From: Streptomyces tagetis
Lineage (GTDB): Bacteria > Actinomycetota > Actinomycetes > Streptomycetales > Streptomycetaceae
Length of the DNA: 64,000 bases
NCBI RefSeq assembly: GCF_018069565.1
Contig: NZ_JAGPNL010000001.1
Span: forward strand, 62,001 to 126,000
Direction of reading: 5' to 3'
Shown piece after piece: positions 8,613-18,272 of this stretch; within the stretch, counting starts at the first letter, position 1, and each line of letters starts with the position of its first letter. The translations under genes were made by a program, and so were the position numbers. The notes under the pieces were generated by a model. That model was not told the DNA's origin. It did no database searches and saw only the letters and a program-made list of their open reading frames with translations.

Positions 8613-9164
8613 ATGCACTGCCCCTTCTGCAGGCATTCCGACAGTCGTGTGGTCGACAGCCGTACGACCGACGACGGCACGTCGATCCGCAGACGCCGTC
8701 AGTGCCCCGACTGCTCCCGCCGTTTCACGACCGTGGAGACGTGCTCTCTCATGGTGGTGAAGCGGTCCGGGGTCACCGAGCCGTTCAGCCGCACCAAGGT
8801 CATCAACGGCGTGCGCAAGGCCTGCCAGGGCCGTCCTGTCACCGAGGACGCCCTCGCCCAGCTCGGCCAGCGGGTCGAGGAGGCCGTGCGGGCCACCGGG
8901 AGCGCCGAGCTGACCACCCACGACGTGGGGCTGGCCATACTCGGTCCGCTACAGGAACTCGACCTCGTCGCCTACCTGCGATTCGCCTCCGTCTACCGGG
9001 CGTTCGACTCGCTGGAGGACTTCGAGGCGGCGATCGTGGAGCTCAGGGAGGCCGCGGTCCGGCCCGGCGGAGACGCCGGGGACACCGGCCCGGGGGGCCG
9101 GGAGGGCGACCGCGGGTCCACGGGGGCGGGTCACGTCCCCGAGCCCGCAGGCGCCGCCGACTGA
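8613..9164 (+). CDS. nrdR: Ribonucleotide reductase repressor NrdR
   Basis: 183 aa from ATG at 8613, with GGGAG at 8605-8609 as ribosome site. The zinc ribbon uses Cys3, Cys6, Cys31 and Cys34 (MHCPFC ... CPDC). The ATP-cone nucleotide-sensing domain follows ([20 protein letters not shown] from about residue 46), up to about 136. The remaining Gly/Asp-rich tail of about 30 residues is variable in the family. It senses dATP/ATP and represses ribonucleotide reductase genes; it is co-directional with nrdJ and preceded by its own boxes. Confidence 0.97.
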   Translation: MHCPFCRHSDSRVVDSRTTDDGTSIRRRRQCPDCSRRFTTVETCSLMVVKRSGVTEPFSRTKVINGVRKACQGRPVTEDALAQLGQRVEEAVRATGSAELTTHDVGLAILGPLQELDLVAYLRFASVYRAFDSLEDFEAAIVELREAAVRPGGDAGDTGPGGREGDRGSTGAGHVPEPAGAAD

Positions 9165-9228
9165 GCGGCGGGCCGGACCCGGACCTCCGGGGCAGGGCCC
9201 GGCCGCGGGGCGGCGCGTGAGAAAGACC

Positions 9229-9260
9229 TGTTGCGGGCCGAGTGCGAGCTGCCCGCAACA
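9229..9260 (+). terminator. Intercistronic hairpin between nrdR and nrdJ
   Basis: Perfect 10-bp stem TGTTGCGGGC (9229-9238) with GCCCGCAACA (9251-9260), 12-nt loop, no T-run. It could attenuate read-through from nrdR or mark an mRNA processing point that sets different nrdR and nrdJ levels. Confidence 0.55.
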
Positions 9261-9332
9261 CCAGACAGAACACCGTGCCCACGGGAACATTCGGGGCACT
9301 TCAGGGCGTTTTCGCCCGTACAGGGAGGCGGC

Positions 9333-12224
9333 ATGACAGAGACGGCGAGCGGTCCGGCACGGAGTTCCCGCGCCAAGGGCACCAAGGCGGTCAAGGGACT
9401 CCGTGTCGAGCGCGTCCACACCACTCCCGGGGTTCACCCCTACGACGAGGTGGCCTGGGAGCGTCGTGACGTCGTCATGACCAACTGGCGCGACGGTTCG
9501 GTCAACTTCGAACAGCGCGGCGTCGAGTTCCCCGACTTCTGGTCGGTGAACGCGGTCAACATCGTCACCAGCAAGTACTTCCGCGGTGCTGTCGGCACCC
9601 CGCAGCGCGAGACGAGCCTCAAGCAGCTCATCGACCGCATCGTGAAGACCTACCGGCAGGCCGGCGAGGACCACCGCTACTTCGCCTCGCCCGCCGACGC
9701 CGAGATCTTCGAGCACGAGCTGGCGTACGCCCTCCTGCACCAGATCTTCAGCTTCAACAGCCCCGTCTGGTTCAACGTGGGCACCAAGCAGCCCCAGCAG
9801 GTCTCCGCCTGCTTCATCCTGTCCGTCGACGACTCCATGGAGTCGATCCTCGACTGGTACAAGGAAGAGGGCATGATCTTCAAGGGCGGCTCCGGAGCCG
9901 GCCTCAACCTCTCCCGTATCCGTTCCTCGAAGGAACTCCTCTCCTCCGGCGGCAACGCCTCCGGCCCGGTCTCCTTCATGCGCGGAGCCGACGCCTCCGC
10001 CGGCACCATCAAGTCCGGCGGCGCCACCCGCCGGGCCGCAAAGATGGTCGTCCTCGACGTGGACCACCCGGACATCGAGGACTTCATCGAGACCAAGGTC
10101 AAGGAAGAGGAGAAGATCCGCGTCCTGCGCGACGCGGGCTACGACATGGACCTGGGCGGCGACGACATCGCCTCCGTCCAGTACCAGAACGCCAACAACT
10201 CCGTCCGCGTCAACGACGAGTTCATGAACGCGGTCGAGCGGGGCGGACGCTTCGGCCTGCGCGCCCGGATGACCGGCGAGGTCATCGAGGAGGTCGACGC
10301 CAAGGCGCTCTTCCGCAAGATCGCCGAGGCCGCCTGGGCCTGCGCCGACCCGGGCATCCAGTACGACGACACCATCAACACCTGGCACACCTGCCCCGAG
10401 TCCGGCCGGATCACCGCGTCGAACCCGTGCAGCGAGTACATGCACCTGGACAACACGTCCTGCAACCTCGCCTCGCTGAACCTGATGAAGTTCCTCAAGG
10501 ACGACGGCCAGGGCCACCAGACCTTCGAGACCGAGCGCTTCCAGAAGGTCGTCGAGCTGGTCATCACCGCGATGGACATCTCCATCTGCTTCGCGGACTT
10601 CCCGACCCAGAAGATCGGCGAGAACACCCGCGCCTTCCGCCAGCTCGGCATCGGCTACGCCAACCTCGGTGCCCTGCTGATGGCCACCGGCCACGCCTAC
10701 GACTCCGACGGCGGACGCGCCCTCGCCGGCGCCATCACCTCCCTGATGACCGGCACCGCCTACCGCCGCAGCGCGGAACTGGCCTCGATCGTCGGCCCGT
10801 ACGACGGCTACGCCCGCAACGCGGACGCCCACAAGCGCGTCATGAAGCAGCACTCCGACGCCAACGGCACCGCCGTGCGCATGGACGACCTGGACAACCC
10901 GGTGTGGGCCGCCGCCACCGAGGCATGGCAGGACGTGCTGCGCCTGGGCGAGAAGAACGGTTTCCGTAACGCGCAGGCGTCCGTGCTCGCCCCGACCGGC
11001 ACGATCGGCCTGGCGATGTCCTGCGACACCACCGGTGTCGAGCCCGACCTGGCGCTGGTCAAGTTCAAGAAGCTCGTCGGCGGCGGCTCGATGCAGATCG
11101 TCAACGGCACCGTCCCGCAGGCCCTGCGCCGCCTGGGCTACCAGGAGGAGCAGATCGAGGCGATCGTCGCCCACATCGCCGACAACGGCAACGTGATCGA
11201 CGCCCCCGGTCTCAAGCAGGAGCACTACGAGGTCTTCGACTGCGCCATGGGCGAGCGCGCCATCTCCCCGATGGGCCACGTCCGCATGATGGCCGCCATC
11301 CAGCCGTGGATCTCCGGCGCCATCTCCAAGACGGTCAACATGCCGGAGTCGGCGACCGTCGAGGAGGTCGAGGAGATCTACTACGAGGCGTGGAAGCTCG
11401 GCGTCAAGGCGCTCGCGATCTACCGCGACAACTGCAAGGTCGGCCAGCCCCTCTCCGCCAAGAAGAAGGAACCGGCGCAGGAGAGCCCGGCCGAGACGCC
11501 CGCCGCGGCCCCGGTCGAGAAGGTCGTCGAGTACCGCCCGGTCCGCAAGCGCCTGCCGAAGGGACGTCCCGGCATCACCACGTCCTTCACCGTCGGCGGC
11601 GCCGAGGGCTACATGACCGCCAATTCCTACCCGGACGACGGTCTCGGCGAGGTCTTCCTGAAGATGTCCAAGCAGGGGTCGACCCTCGCGGGCATGATGG
11701 ACGCCTTCTCCATCGCGGTCTCCGTCGGCCTCCAGTACGGCGTGCCGCTGGAGACGTACGTCTCGAAGTTCACCAACATGCGCTTCGAGCCGGCCGGCAT
11801 GACGGACGACCCGGACGTGCGGATGGCGCAGTCGATCGTCGACTACATCTTCCGCCGCCTGGCGCTCGACTTCCTGCCCTTCGAGACGCGCTCCGCGCTC
11901 GGCATCCACTCCGCCGAGGAGCGCCAGCGCCACCTGGAGACGGGCTCGTACGAGCAGTCCCTGGACGACTCGGACCTCGACGTGGAGTCCCTGGCCCAGT
12001 CGGCGCCGCTCGCCCGGGAGCACCAGGCCGTCGCCACCCCGAAGGCCCGCGCCGAGGTGGCCGGACCGGCCCCGCAGCAGGCGCACACCAGCGCCGAACT
12101 GGTCGAGATGCAGCTCGGCATCCAGGCGGACGCCCCGCTCTGCTTCTCCTGCGGCACCAAGATGCAGCGCGCCGGCTCCTGCTACATCTGCGAGGGCTGC
12201 GGCTCCACCAGCGGATGCAGTTGA
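9333..12224 (+). CDS. nrdJ: Class II (adenosylcobalamin-dependent) ribonucleotide reductase
   Basis: 963 aa from ATG at 9333 behind GGGAGGCGGC. Signature stretches include [12 protein letters not shown], the specificity/glycyl-free catalytic barrel with SNPCSEYM and [11 protein letters not shown], and [17 protein letters not shown]. The C-terminus carries a zinc-ribbon-like cysteine cluster (CFSCGTKM ... CYICEGCG), typical of actinobacterial NrdJ and thought to help re-reduce the active site. It converts ribonucleotides to deoxyribonucleotides without needing oxygen, using coenzyme B12. Under NrdR control with nrdR upstream. No B12 riboswitch was seen here, in keeping with nrdRJ being vitamin-independent at the mRNA level. 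Confidence 0.97.
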   Translation: MTETASGPARSSRAKGTKAVKGLRVERVHTTPGVHPYDEVAWERRDVVMTNWRDGSVNFEQRGVEFPDFWSVNAVNIVTSKYFRGAVGTPQRETSLKQLIDRIVKTYRQAGEDHRYFASPADAEIFEHELAYALLHQIFSFNSPVWFNVGTKQPQQVSACFILSVDDSMESILDWYKEEGMIFKGGSGAGLNLSRIRSSKELLSSGGNASGPVSFMRGADASAGTIKSGGATRRAAKMVVLDVDHPDIEDFIETKVKEEEKIRVLRDAGYDMDLGGDDIASVQYQNANNSVRVNDEFMNAVERGGRFGLRARMTGEVIEEVDAKALFRKIAEAAWACADPGIQYDDTINTWHTCPESGRITASNPCSEYMHLDNTSCNLASLNLMKFLKDDGQGHQTFETERFQKVVELVITAMDISICFADFPTQKIGENTRAFRQLGIGYANLGALLMATGHAYDSDGGRALAGAITSLMTGTAYRRSAELASIVGPYDGYARNADAHKRVMKQHSDANGTAVRMDDLDNPVWAAATEAWQDVLRLGEKNGFRNAQASVLAPTGTIGLAMSCDTTGVEPDLALVKFKKLVGGGSMQIVNGTVPQALRRLGYQEEQIEAIVAHIADNGNVIDAPGLKQEHYEVFDCAMGERAISPMGHVRMMAAIQPWISGAISKTVNMPESATVEEVEEIYYEAWKLGVKALAIYRDNCKVGQPLSAKKKEPAQESPAETPAAAPVEKVVEYRPVRKRLPKGRPGITTSFTVGGAEGYMTANSYPDDGLGEVFLKMSKQGSTLAGMMDAFSIAVSVGLQYGVPLETYVSKFTNMRFEPAGMTDDPDVRMAQSIVDYIFRRLALDFLPFETRSALGIHSAEERQRHLETGSYEQSLDDSDLDVESLAQSAPLAREHQAVATPKARAEVAGPAPQQAHTSAELVEMQLGIQADAPLCFSCGTKMQRAGSCYICEGCGSTSGCS

Positions 12225-12276
12225 CCCCGGGAACCGCGCACGCCTGAGCGCGTGAGCGGATGAGCGCCTGAGCGAA

Positions 12277-12312
12277 GACGAGGGGCACCGGCCGACGCCG
12301 GTGCCCCTCGTC
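12277..12312. terminator. Bidirectional terminator after nrdJ
   Basis: Perfect 16-bp stem (12277-12292 with 12297-12312) and a CGAC loop between the converging nrdJ and TerD-like genes. Confidence 0.85.
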
Positions 12313-12327
12313 GTGTGTCCGGGCCCG

Positions 12328-12861
12328 TCAGGCCCCGCGCCGCGCGCCCATGAGGCGGGTGAACGACGCCGGATCGCCCTCGAAGCCGTGGACACCGGCG
12401 CGGAACTCCCACGCCCCCGACTCGGCCCGGACGAACTCGGCGACCGTCGCCGCCACCGACTGGGCGACGCCGCCGAAGTCGTCCTCGGCCAGCACCGTGT
12501 ACCCCTCCCGGATGCGCAGCCCCGGCCGGACCACGTCGGCGAAGGGCAGGCGCCCGGAACGCTGCTGGATCGCGACGCCGACCACCACCCGCCGGTACTC
12601 GGAGGCGAGCCGGTCCAGCTCCAGCGTCATCACCTCGTCGTCGCCGAAGCCCTTGCCGTCCTGGCTGTCCCGGTTGAGCACGATCGTGCCGTCGGGCGAA
12701 CGGCTGTCGAAGTGCACCAGATACGAAGGAGCGCCGTACGGATCGGCCGCCGGATAGGTTCCGGCGACGAGGTCCAGGTCGGCGGGCGGCCGGCCCGCGG
12801 GGGACGGGTCCCACCGCAGCGCGACCTCGACCTTGCGGATTCCCTTGCTGAGGCCGTTCAC
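12328..12861 (-). CDS. TerD-family protein
   Basis: 177 aa from GTG at 12861, preceded by GGAAGGGGAAG; starting here gives the family's NGLSKGIRKVEVALRWDP opening. The single TerD domain shows DLDLVAG and DGTIVLNRDSQDG, the acidic loops that bind calcium in characterised TerD proteins, and ends YTVLAEDDFG plus a C-terminal WEFRAGVHGF segment. TerD proteins belong to stress/tellurite-type calcium-dependent systems of uncertain function. No other ter genes are adjacent, so it stands alone. Confidence 0.85.
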   Translation of the reverse strand: MNGLSKGIRKVEVALRWDPSPAGRPPADLDLVAGTYPAADPYGAPSYLVHFDSRSPDGTIVLNRDSQDGKGFGDDEVMTLELDRLASEYRRVVVGVAIQQRSGRLPFADVVRPGLRIREGYTVLAEDDFGGVAQSVAATVAEFVRAESGAWEFRAGVHGFEGDPASFTRLMGARRGA

Positions 12862-13015
12862 AGACTTCCCCTTCCGGTTCCCGCCCTGCGAGTCCACCCA
12901 ACTGCCCGGCAGTGACGGCCGGTTGTCCATCCTGCCACGTATGTGACGGGTGTCGGGGAAGTGTGGCTGGTCCGAGGGCCACCTGTGGCGCGCTCCCTGG
13001 CCTTACCATGGCGCG

Positions 13016-13621
13016 GTGCTGGTCAAGTGGACACGCTGCACCGTGGTGGACCGCCGGGGGTTCGAGCGGGGGCAGCGGAAATGGGCGGGGCTCCCGGGGG
13101 AGCCGGGGTTTCGCGGTCAGGGGGGAGGGTGGAGCAGGATACGGCCGGACGTGGCGCACGTCTTCGCGTTCTGGGAGAGCCGGACCTTCTACGACTCCTT
13201 CATGGCACGGTCCCATGACCGCCTCGCCTCGTCCCAGGCCGGCACCTTCACGGACGGCGAGGTCAGGCTCTTCGACCACCGGTTCGACGTGAAGACCGGG
13301 TTCGAGCCCCGCTTCACCGACGCCGACCTGCTCCGGGTGGCGCTCGCCCGGGTCCACGAGGAGCGGGCCGAGCACTACGTCCTCATGCAGGAGAAGGTCT
13401 GGAACCCGGCGATGGCCGGCTCGCCCGGCATGATCCGCGGCCTGTTCGGCGAGGCGCCCGGCAGCGAGTACCTCGTCCTGTCCATGTGGCAGTCGGCCGC
13501 CGAGCACGGCAAGTACCGCACCGAGCGGATCGAGCGGCTCGCGCTGCGCGCCCAGACCGAGGCGGACATCGCGTCCCTCACCGGCGACATCGTGGAACTG
13601 GAGCCGTCCTGGACCGTGTGA
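13016..13621 (+). CDS. YdbC/DUF4937-like conserved protein
   Basis: 201 aa from GTG at 13016, with a -10-like TACCAT at 13003-13008 leaving only 7 nt, so a leaderless message is likely. The sequence VKWTRCTVVDRRGFERGQRKW and later LVLSMWQSAAEHGKYRTERI resembles small antibiotic-monooxygenase-like ferredoxin-fold proteins annotated YdbC/DUF4937. Two such repeats seem present. No catalytic residues can be named and the biochemical role is unknown. It diverges from the TerD-like gene. Confidence 0.75.
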   Translation: MLVKWTRCTVVDRRGFERGQRKWAGLPGEPGFRGQGGGWSRIRPDVAHVFAFWESRTFYDSFMARSHDRLASSQAGTFTDGEVRLFDHRFDVKTGFEPRFTDADLLRVALARVHEERAEHYVLMQEKVWNPAMAGSPGMIRGLFGEAPGSEYLVLSMWQSAAEHGKYRTERIERLALRAQTEADIASLTGDIVELEPSWTV

Positions 13622-13674
13622 CCCGGCGACGGGGCGAGGCCCGGGTCGTGTGACCCGGCGACGGGGCGAGGCCC
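13615..13674. repeat. 28-bp direct repeat at the gene end
   Basis: A 28-bp unit starting CGTGTGACCCGGCGACGGGG occurs at 13615-13642 and again, identical, at 13647-13674. The first copy includes the last codons and stop of the preceding gene, so the second supplies a decoy stop downstream. It is probably a slippage duplication. Confidence 0.9.
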
Positions 13675-13799
13675 CGGTACGGTGCCGGGGTGCCTCCCGG
13701 ACACCCCGACCGCCTCCGACATGCGGGGACGGTGTGACCCACGACGTACCGGGACGGTACGACCGAGACGTTTCGTGCGTCTCGATCTAGGGTGCAGAC

Positions 13800-14459
13800 A
13801 TGGCACGACCACGGCGCATCGTTCTCGTCCGGCACGGGGAGTCGACGGGCAACGTCGATGACTCCGTGTACGAGCGGGTCCCCGACCACGCACTCGCCCT
13901 CACCGAGAGGGGCTGGGCCCAGGCCGAGGAGACCGGCAAGAGGCTGCACGAGGTGTTCGGCCACGAACGCGTCAGCGTGTACGTCTCCCCGTACCGCCGC
14001 ACGCACCAGACGCTGCGCGCCTTCGACCTCGACCCCGGGCTCATACGCATACGGGAGGAGCCCCGGCTGCGCGAGCAGGACTGGGGCAACCTCCAGAACC
14101 GGGAGGAGGTGCTCCTGCAGAAGTCGTACCGCGACACCTACGGTCACTTCTTCTACCGCTTCGCCCAGGGCGAGTCCGGCGCCGACGTCTACGACCGGGT
14201 CGGCGGCTTCCTGGAGAGCCTCTTCCGCAGCTTCGAGGAGCCCGACCACCCGCCGAACGTCCTCCTGGTCACCCACGGACTGGCCATGCGGCTCTTCTGC
14301 ATGCGGTGGTTCCACTGGACGGTCGCGGAGTTCGAGTCGCTGTCGAATCCCGGGAACGCGGAGATGCGGATGCTCGTTCTCGGGGAGGACGGCAGGTACA
14401 CCCTCGACCGGCCCTTCGAACGCTGGCGAGATCCGGAACCGTACGGGATCACCGGATAG
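13800..14459 (+). CDS. Histidine phosphatase family protein
   Basis: 219 aa. The N-terminal RHGESTG (residues 10-16) supplies the phospho-accepting His; VYVSPYRRTHQT and LLVTHGLAMR carry the other pocket residues (Arg and second His), so the phosphatase core is complete. LREQDWGNLQ matches the phosphoglycerate-mutase-like type. Substrate cannot be read from sequence. TAGGGT at 13788-13793 lies 6 nt before the ATG, suggesting a leaderless transcript. Twelve bases separate it from the next gene, so the two probably form an operon. Confidence 0.92.
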   Translation: MARPRRIVLVRHGESTGNVDDSVYERVPDHALALTERGWAQAEETGKRLHEVFGHERVSVYVSPYRRTHQTLRAFDLDPGLIRIREEPRLREQDWGNLQNREEVLLQKSYRDTYGHFFYRFAQGESGADVYDRVGGFLESLFRSFEEPDHPPNVLLVTHGLAMRLFCMRWFHWTVAEFESLSNPGNAEMRMLVLGEDGRYTLDRPFERWRDPEPYGITG

Positions 14460-14471
14460 AGTGGCAGGGCG

Positions 14472-15380
14472 ATGACCGGTCAATCCTCTTCCGAAGGGCG
14501 CCTGGACCGCGCCCTGGCCAGCCTGCGCGGGCTGTCGGTGGGCGACGCGCTCGGCTCGCGGTTCTTCGTCCCCTCGAACTACCCCCTGCTGAAGCGCCGC
14601 GAGCTGCCCTCCGGCACCTGGCAGTGGACGGACGACACGGAAATGGCGGCCTCCGTGGTCGCGGTCCTCCTGGCCCACGGCCGCATCGACCAGGACGCGC
14701 TGGCGCACTCCTTCGCCGCGCACCACGACGTCGACCGGGGCTACGGCCCGGCGGTCGACCGGCTGCTGCGCCTGGTCGGGGAGGGCGGCGACTGGAGGGA
14801 ACTGGCCGCCGCGCTCTTCAACGGCCAGGGCTCCTGGGGGAACGGCGCCGCGATGCGCATCGCGCCCCTGGGCGCCTGGTACGCGGACGATCCGGAGCAG
14901 GCGACCCACCAGGCGGAGATCTCGGCCTACCCCACCCACCAGCACCGCGAGGCGGTGGTCGGCTCCATGGCGGTCGCCGCCGCCGCCGCGCTGGCGGCGG
15001 CCCCCGACGGCCCGCCCACCGGCCCCGCGCTGCTCGACGGCGTGATTTCGCTGGTGCCCAGGAGCGCGGTCGGCGCCGGGCTGCGCCGCGCGCGGGACAT
15101 GCTCGACTACGGGGACACGGCCACGGTCGCCGCGGTCCTGGGCTGCGGTCGGCGGACGACCGCCCACGACACGGTGCCCTTCGCCCTGTGGTCCGCCGCG
15201 CGGGCCCTCGGCGACTACGAGCGCGCGTTCTGGACGACCGTCCAGGCGGGCGGGGACGTGGACACGACCTGCGCCATCGTCGGCGGGGTCGTCGCGTCCG
15301 GCGGCCCGGCGGGTGCCCCGCCCCGGCAGTGGGTGGAGCGCACGGAGGCGCTGCCGGGGTGGATGGGCGTCACCGTGTGA
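14472..15380 (+). CDS. ADP-ribosylglycohydrolase (DraG) family protein
   Basis: 302 aa. The family opens with a short helix then GLSVGDALGSRF; the two metal-binding motifs are present as WTDDTEMA (residues 56-63) and AGGDVDTTCAIVGG near the C-terminus, so the binuclear metal site looks intact. Members remove ADP-ribose from protein Arg/Ser or act on related small molecules. It sits 12 bp after the histidine phosphatase gene and is probably co-transcribed. The real substrate is unknown. Confidence 0.9.
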   Translation: MTGQSSSEGRLDRALASLRGLSVGDALGSRFFVPSNYPLLKRRELPSGTWQWTDDTEMAASVVAVLLAHGRIDQDALAHSFAAHHDVDRGYGPAVDRLLRLVGEGGDWRELAAALFNGQGSWGNGAAMRIAPLGAWYADDPEQATHQAEISAYPTHQHREAVVGSMAVAAAAALAAAPDGPPTGPALLDGVISLVPRSAVGAGLRRARDMLDYGDTATVAAVLGCGRRTTAHDTVPFALWSAARALGDYERAFWTTVQAGGDVDTTCAIVGGVVASGGPAGAPPRQWVERTEALPGWMGVTV

Positions 15381-15821
15381 CGTCGTCGTCCGGTGGCGAC
15401 GAGCGGGAGTGTGTGACTTTCCGTGACGCTCGGGAACTCTGGGTGACGGTCGCCCGTTTTCATGACATCAGCCGTGCGGGGTGGTGAGTCCTCGCGCGGG
15501 ACGGGGTGTCGTGAGGGGGTGGGGTCATGCCCGTGGGGCCGGTCGTGGGCTGGGGCTGGAGCGGGGGCTGGGGCGGGGCGGTGGCCGTGACCGTGGTGCC
15601 GGTCGCGATGGTGGTCGCGGTGGTCGCGGTGGTGGCGGCCGTCGGGATCGTGCTCGTGGGGGCCGTGTCCTCCCGCGTCGTGCTCGCGGGCCGACGGGGC
15701 CGACGGAGCGGAGGGGGTGTGCGGTGGCCGGTGGGGCGGGATGGCCGGTGGCCGGCGCGGGCGGCGGGCCGGGAAGGCACCCGCCGGTCCGCACCGGCCG
15801 GCCGTCGAGGCGGGGTGGGGG
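15381..15821. other. Low-complexity intergenic stretch
   Basis: About 440 bp between converging genes. 15590-15670 is built of GGTGGTCGC-type repeats. A frame on the plus strand from ATG 15527 would encode a hydrophobic Val/Ala/Gly-rich segment followed by an Arg-rich tail that runs into the MFS gene on the other strand; it looks like low complexity rather than a gene, but a small membrane peptide cannot be excluded. Confidence 0.5.
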
Positions 15822-17369
15822 TCAGCCCACCCCGGGCCCGGCGGTGCCGGACAGGGACTCCAGGTCGCTCCTGCGGACGCGGATCACCAGCCACGCCGTG
15901 GCCAGGGCGAGGACCGCCATCGCCGCGGCGGGGACGAAGGCCGCGGAGATCCCCTGCGCCAGCACGTCGTGCGCCCAGGGCGCCGGCAGTTGGTGCGTCC
16001 TGGCGAACTCCGCCTTCTGCTGGGCCGTGCCGTGGGCGAGGAAGTCCGGCAGGAGCTTCTTCGCCTCGTCCTTGCCCGCCGTGCCGAAGACCGTGGTCAG
16101 GATGGCCAGGCCGATCGACCCGCCGACCTGCTGTGTCGCGTTGAGCAGCCCGGAGGCCGCACCGGCCTCGTGCTGGGCGACCCCGGAGACCGCGGTGAGC
16201 GTCAGCGTCACGAAGTTCAGGCCCATGCCGAAGCCGAAGATCAGCATCGGGCCGAGAATCCCGCCGACGTACGAGCTGTCGGAGCTGATGAGGGCCTGCC
16301 AGCCCAGCCCGATCGCGGCGAGCGTCGATCCCGCGATCATGAACGGCTTCGGTCCGAACACCGGCAGCAGCCGCTGCGACAGCCCGGCCCCGAGCGCGAT
16401 CACCACCGTCACCGGAAGGAAGGCGAGGCCCGCCTGGATCGGTGTGTAGCCCAGGACGTTCTGGACGAAGAGCACGATGTAGAAGAACATGCCGAACATC
16501 GCGGCGGCCAGGCAGAGCATGATGACGTATGTGCCCGCGCGGTTGCGGTCGGCGAACATCCTCAACGGCGTGATCGGCTCCCGGGCCCGCGACTCGATCA
16601 GGACGAAGGCCGCCAGCAGGACGACCGCGGCCCCGAAGGACCCCAGGGTCAGTCCGTCCTGCCAGCCCTTGTCGGCGGCGCGGATGAAGCCGTAGACGAG
16701 CAGGGCCATACCGGCCGTCGAGGTCGCCGCGCCGGCGATGTCGAAGCGTCCGGAGTGCCGTTCGGACTCGCTGATGTACAGCGGCGCGAGGACGGCGATC
16801 AGGAGGCCGATGGGCACGTTGACGAAGAGCACCCAGCGCCAGTCGAGCCATTCGGTGAGCATGCCGCCCGCGAGGAGGCCGATGGCGCCGCCTCCGGCGG
16901 AGACGGCGGCGAAGACGCCGAAGGCACGGTTCCGCTCGGGGCCCTCGGGGAAGGTGGTGGTGATGAGGGCCAGCGACGTGGGCGACGCGATCGCGCCTCC
17001 CATGCCTTGCAGGACGCGTGCCGCGAGCAGTTGCCAGGGCTCCTGGGCGAAGCCGCCGAGCAGGGAGGCGAAGGTGAAGAGCAGGATGCCGGTCATGAAG
17101 ACCCGGCGCCGGCCGAGGATGTCACCGGCCCGGCCGCCGAGCAGCAGCAGACCGCCGAAGGTGAGCGTGTAGGCGCTGACGACCCAGGTGAGGTCGGTGG
17201 TGCTGAACTTGAGCGCGCCTTGAATGTGCGGGAGGGCGATGTTCACAATCGTGGCATCGAGTACGACCATGAGCTGGCAGGCCGCGATGACAGCGAGTGC
17301 GATGCCGGGATGACCCTCCCGGCGGGCCGCTCCCGGCTTCTGGTCTTGGATCAAGGAAGAGGTTGTCAC
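15822..17369 (-). CDS. MFS drug exporter, DHA2 family
   Basis: 515 aa from GTG at 17369, with GGGGGA 6 nt upstream. The first helix has the family's LMVVLDATIVNIALP (33-47); motif A is GGRAGDILGRRR (78-89). Length and hydrophobic pattern fit 14 membrane segments. It is divergent from a TetR gene, and two AGTGAACG...CGTTCACT palindromes lie in between, so it is very probably the target of that repressor. Function: proton-driven export of toxic or self-made small molecules; substrate unknown. It is related to, but not a recent copy of, the exporter at 688-2181. Confidence 0.92.
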   Translation of the reverse strand: MTTSSLIQDQKPGAARREGHPGIALAVIAACQLMVVLDATIVNIALPHIQGALKFSTTDLTWVVSAYTLTFGGLLLLGGRAGDILGRRRVFMTGILLFTFASLLGGFAQEPWQLLAARVLQGMGGAIASPTSLALITTTFPEGPERNRAFGVFAAVSAGGGAIGLLAGGMLTEWLDWRWVLFVNVPIGLLIAVLAPLYISESERHSGRFDIAGAATSTAGMALLVYGFIRAADKGWQDGLTLGSFGAAVVLLAAFVLIESRAREPITPLRMFADRNRAGTYVIMLCLAAAMFGMFFYIVLFVQNVLGYTPIQAGLAFLPVTVVIALGAGLSQRLLPVFGPKPFMIAGSTLAAIGLGWQALISSDSSYVGGILGPMLIFGFGMGLNFVTLTLTAVSGVAQHEAGAASGLLNATQQVGGSIGLAILTTVFGTAGKDEAKKLLPDFLAHGTAQQKAEFARTHQLPAPWAHDVLAQGISAAFVPAAAMAVLALATAWLVIRVRRSDLESLSGTAGPGVG

Positions 17370-17392
17370 TATGTGTCCCCCACGAATGACGT

Positions 17393-17412
17393 AGTGAACG
17401 CAGGCGTTCACT
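17393..17412. promoter_or_regulatory. TetR operator 1
   Basis: AGTGAACGC-AG-GCGTTCACT, exact 9-bp arms. It lies 24 bp before the MFS start codon. It is the sibling of the site at 17441. Confidence 0.8.
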
Positions 17413-17440
17413 GTTGCGCCAACGGTAATGACCTCCAGAC

Positions 17441-17460
17441 AGTGAACGCAACCGTTCACT
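17441..17460. promoter_or_regulatory. TetR operator 2
   Basis: AGTGAACG-CAAC-CGTTCACT, exact 8-bp arms. The two sites start 48 bp apart, placing one near each divergent promoter. Confidence 0.8.
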
Positions 17461-17556
17461 TGTGACGGCTTCACGCAGCCCGTCCCCCGTCGTGGGCGCG
17501 CGGACCGTCCCCCCGCCCCCGTACCACCCGCTCTTTCCGTCTCTGGAGACCCCTGA

Positions 17557-18180
17557 ATGGACGCTTCGCACTGGGCCGGAGCCTCCGCGCCGGCGCCCGC
17601 CCGCCGACGTGGCGCGGTCCTCGAACGCGCGATCCTCGACGCCGCGCTGGAGCAACTCGGCACCGTCGGATGGAACGGCCTGACGATGGAGGGCGTGGCC
17701 GCCGGCGCCCAGACCGGCAAGGCCGCCGTCTACCGCCGCTGGCCGACCAAGGAGGACCTCGTCGCCGACGCGCTGCGCGCGGGGCTGCCGGGCGTCCTCG
17801 ACGCCGTGCCGGATCTCGGCAGCGTCCGCGAGGACCTCCTCGCGCTCTGCCTGCGGGCGCGCGACGCGATGTTCTCCCGCTCGGGCTGTGCCCTGCGCGC
17901 GGTCATTCACGAATGCGACAGCATCGAGGCGGAACACTTCCATTCGGTGATCGTCGAAGGGGTCGTCCAGCCGACCGTCGCCATGCTCCACGAGATCATC
18001 AGCCGCGGGATCGAGCGGGGAGAGGTGCGCGGCGACGCGGCCAACGGCTATGTCTACGACGCCATTCCGGCGATGATGATGTACCGCTCGAAGATTTGTG
18101 GAAGCGAATGGAGCGACCGGGAGGTCGAGGAGATGCTCGACCAACTGATGGTCCCGCTGCTGCGTCCCGGCAACTCCTGA
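17557..18180 (+). CDS. TetR-family repressor of the adjacent MFS exporter
   Basis: 207 aa. The DNA-binding domain covers about residues 20-66: [21 protein letters not shown] followed by [15 protein letters not shown], the canonical TetR recognition helix. The ligand domain is the TetR_C_33-like type ([19 protein letters not shown]). GGAG stands 10 nt before the ATG. It diverges from the MFS gene at 15822-17369 and probably represses both promoters through the two palindromes at 17393 and 17441. Confidence 0.9.
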   Translation: MDASHWAGASAPAPARRRGAVLERAILDAALEQLGTVGWNGLTMEGVAAGAQTGKAAVYRRWPTKEDLVADALRAGLPGVLDAVPDLGSVREDLLALCLRARDAMFSRSGCALRAVIHECDSIEAEHFHSVIVEGVVQPTVAMLHEIISRGIERGEVRGDAANGYVYDAIPAMMMYRSKICGSEWSDREVEEMLDQLMVPLLRPGNS

Positions 18181-18272
18181 AACCGGCTCCGACGGCGGTG
18201 GCGGCCATCGGGAACCGATTCGGGGAGGCGGGGTGTCGCGGGCGCGCGGAGGCGGCGTACGCTAAGGGCGCC

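Noticed and set aside
8458..9333. Adenosylcobalamin riboswitch before nrdRJ
   Set aside because: No B12-box-like sequence seen; the leader is short and NrdR boxes explain control.
8950..12400. Long open frame antisense to nrdJ
   Set aside because: Long antisense frames are common in high-GC actinobacteria because stop codons are rare; the sense strand has a clear gene.
15527..16144. Possible small membrane protein (Val/Ala-rich) on the plus strand
   Set aside because: Low-complexity DNA, no ribosome site and overlap of more than 300 bp with the MFS gene on the other strand.
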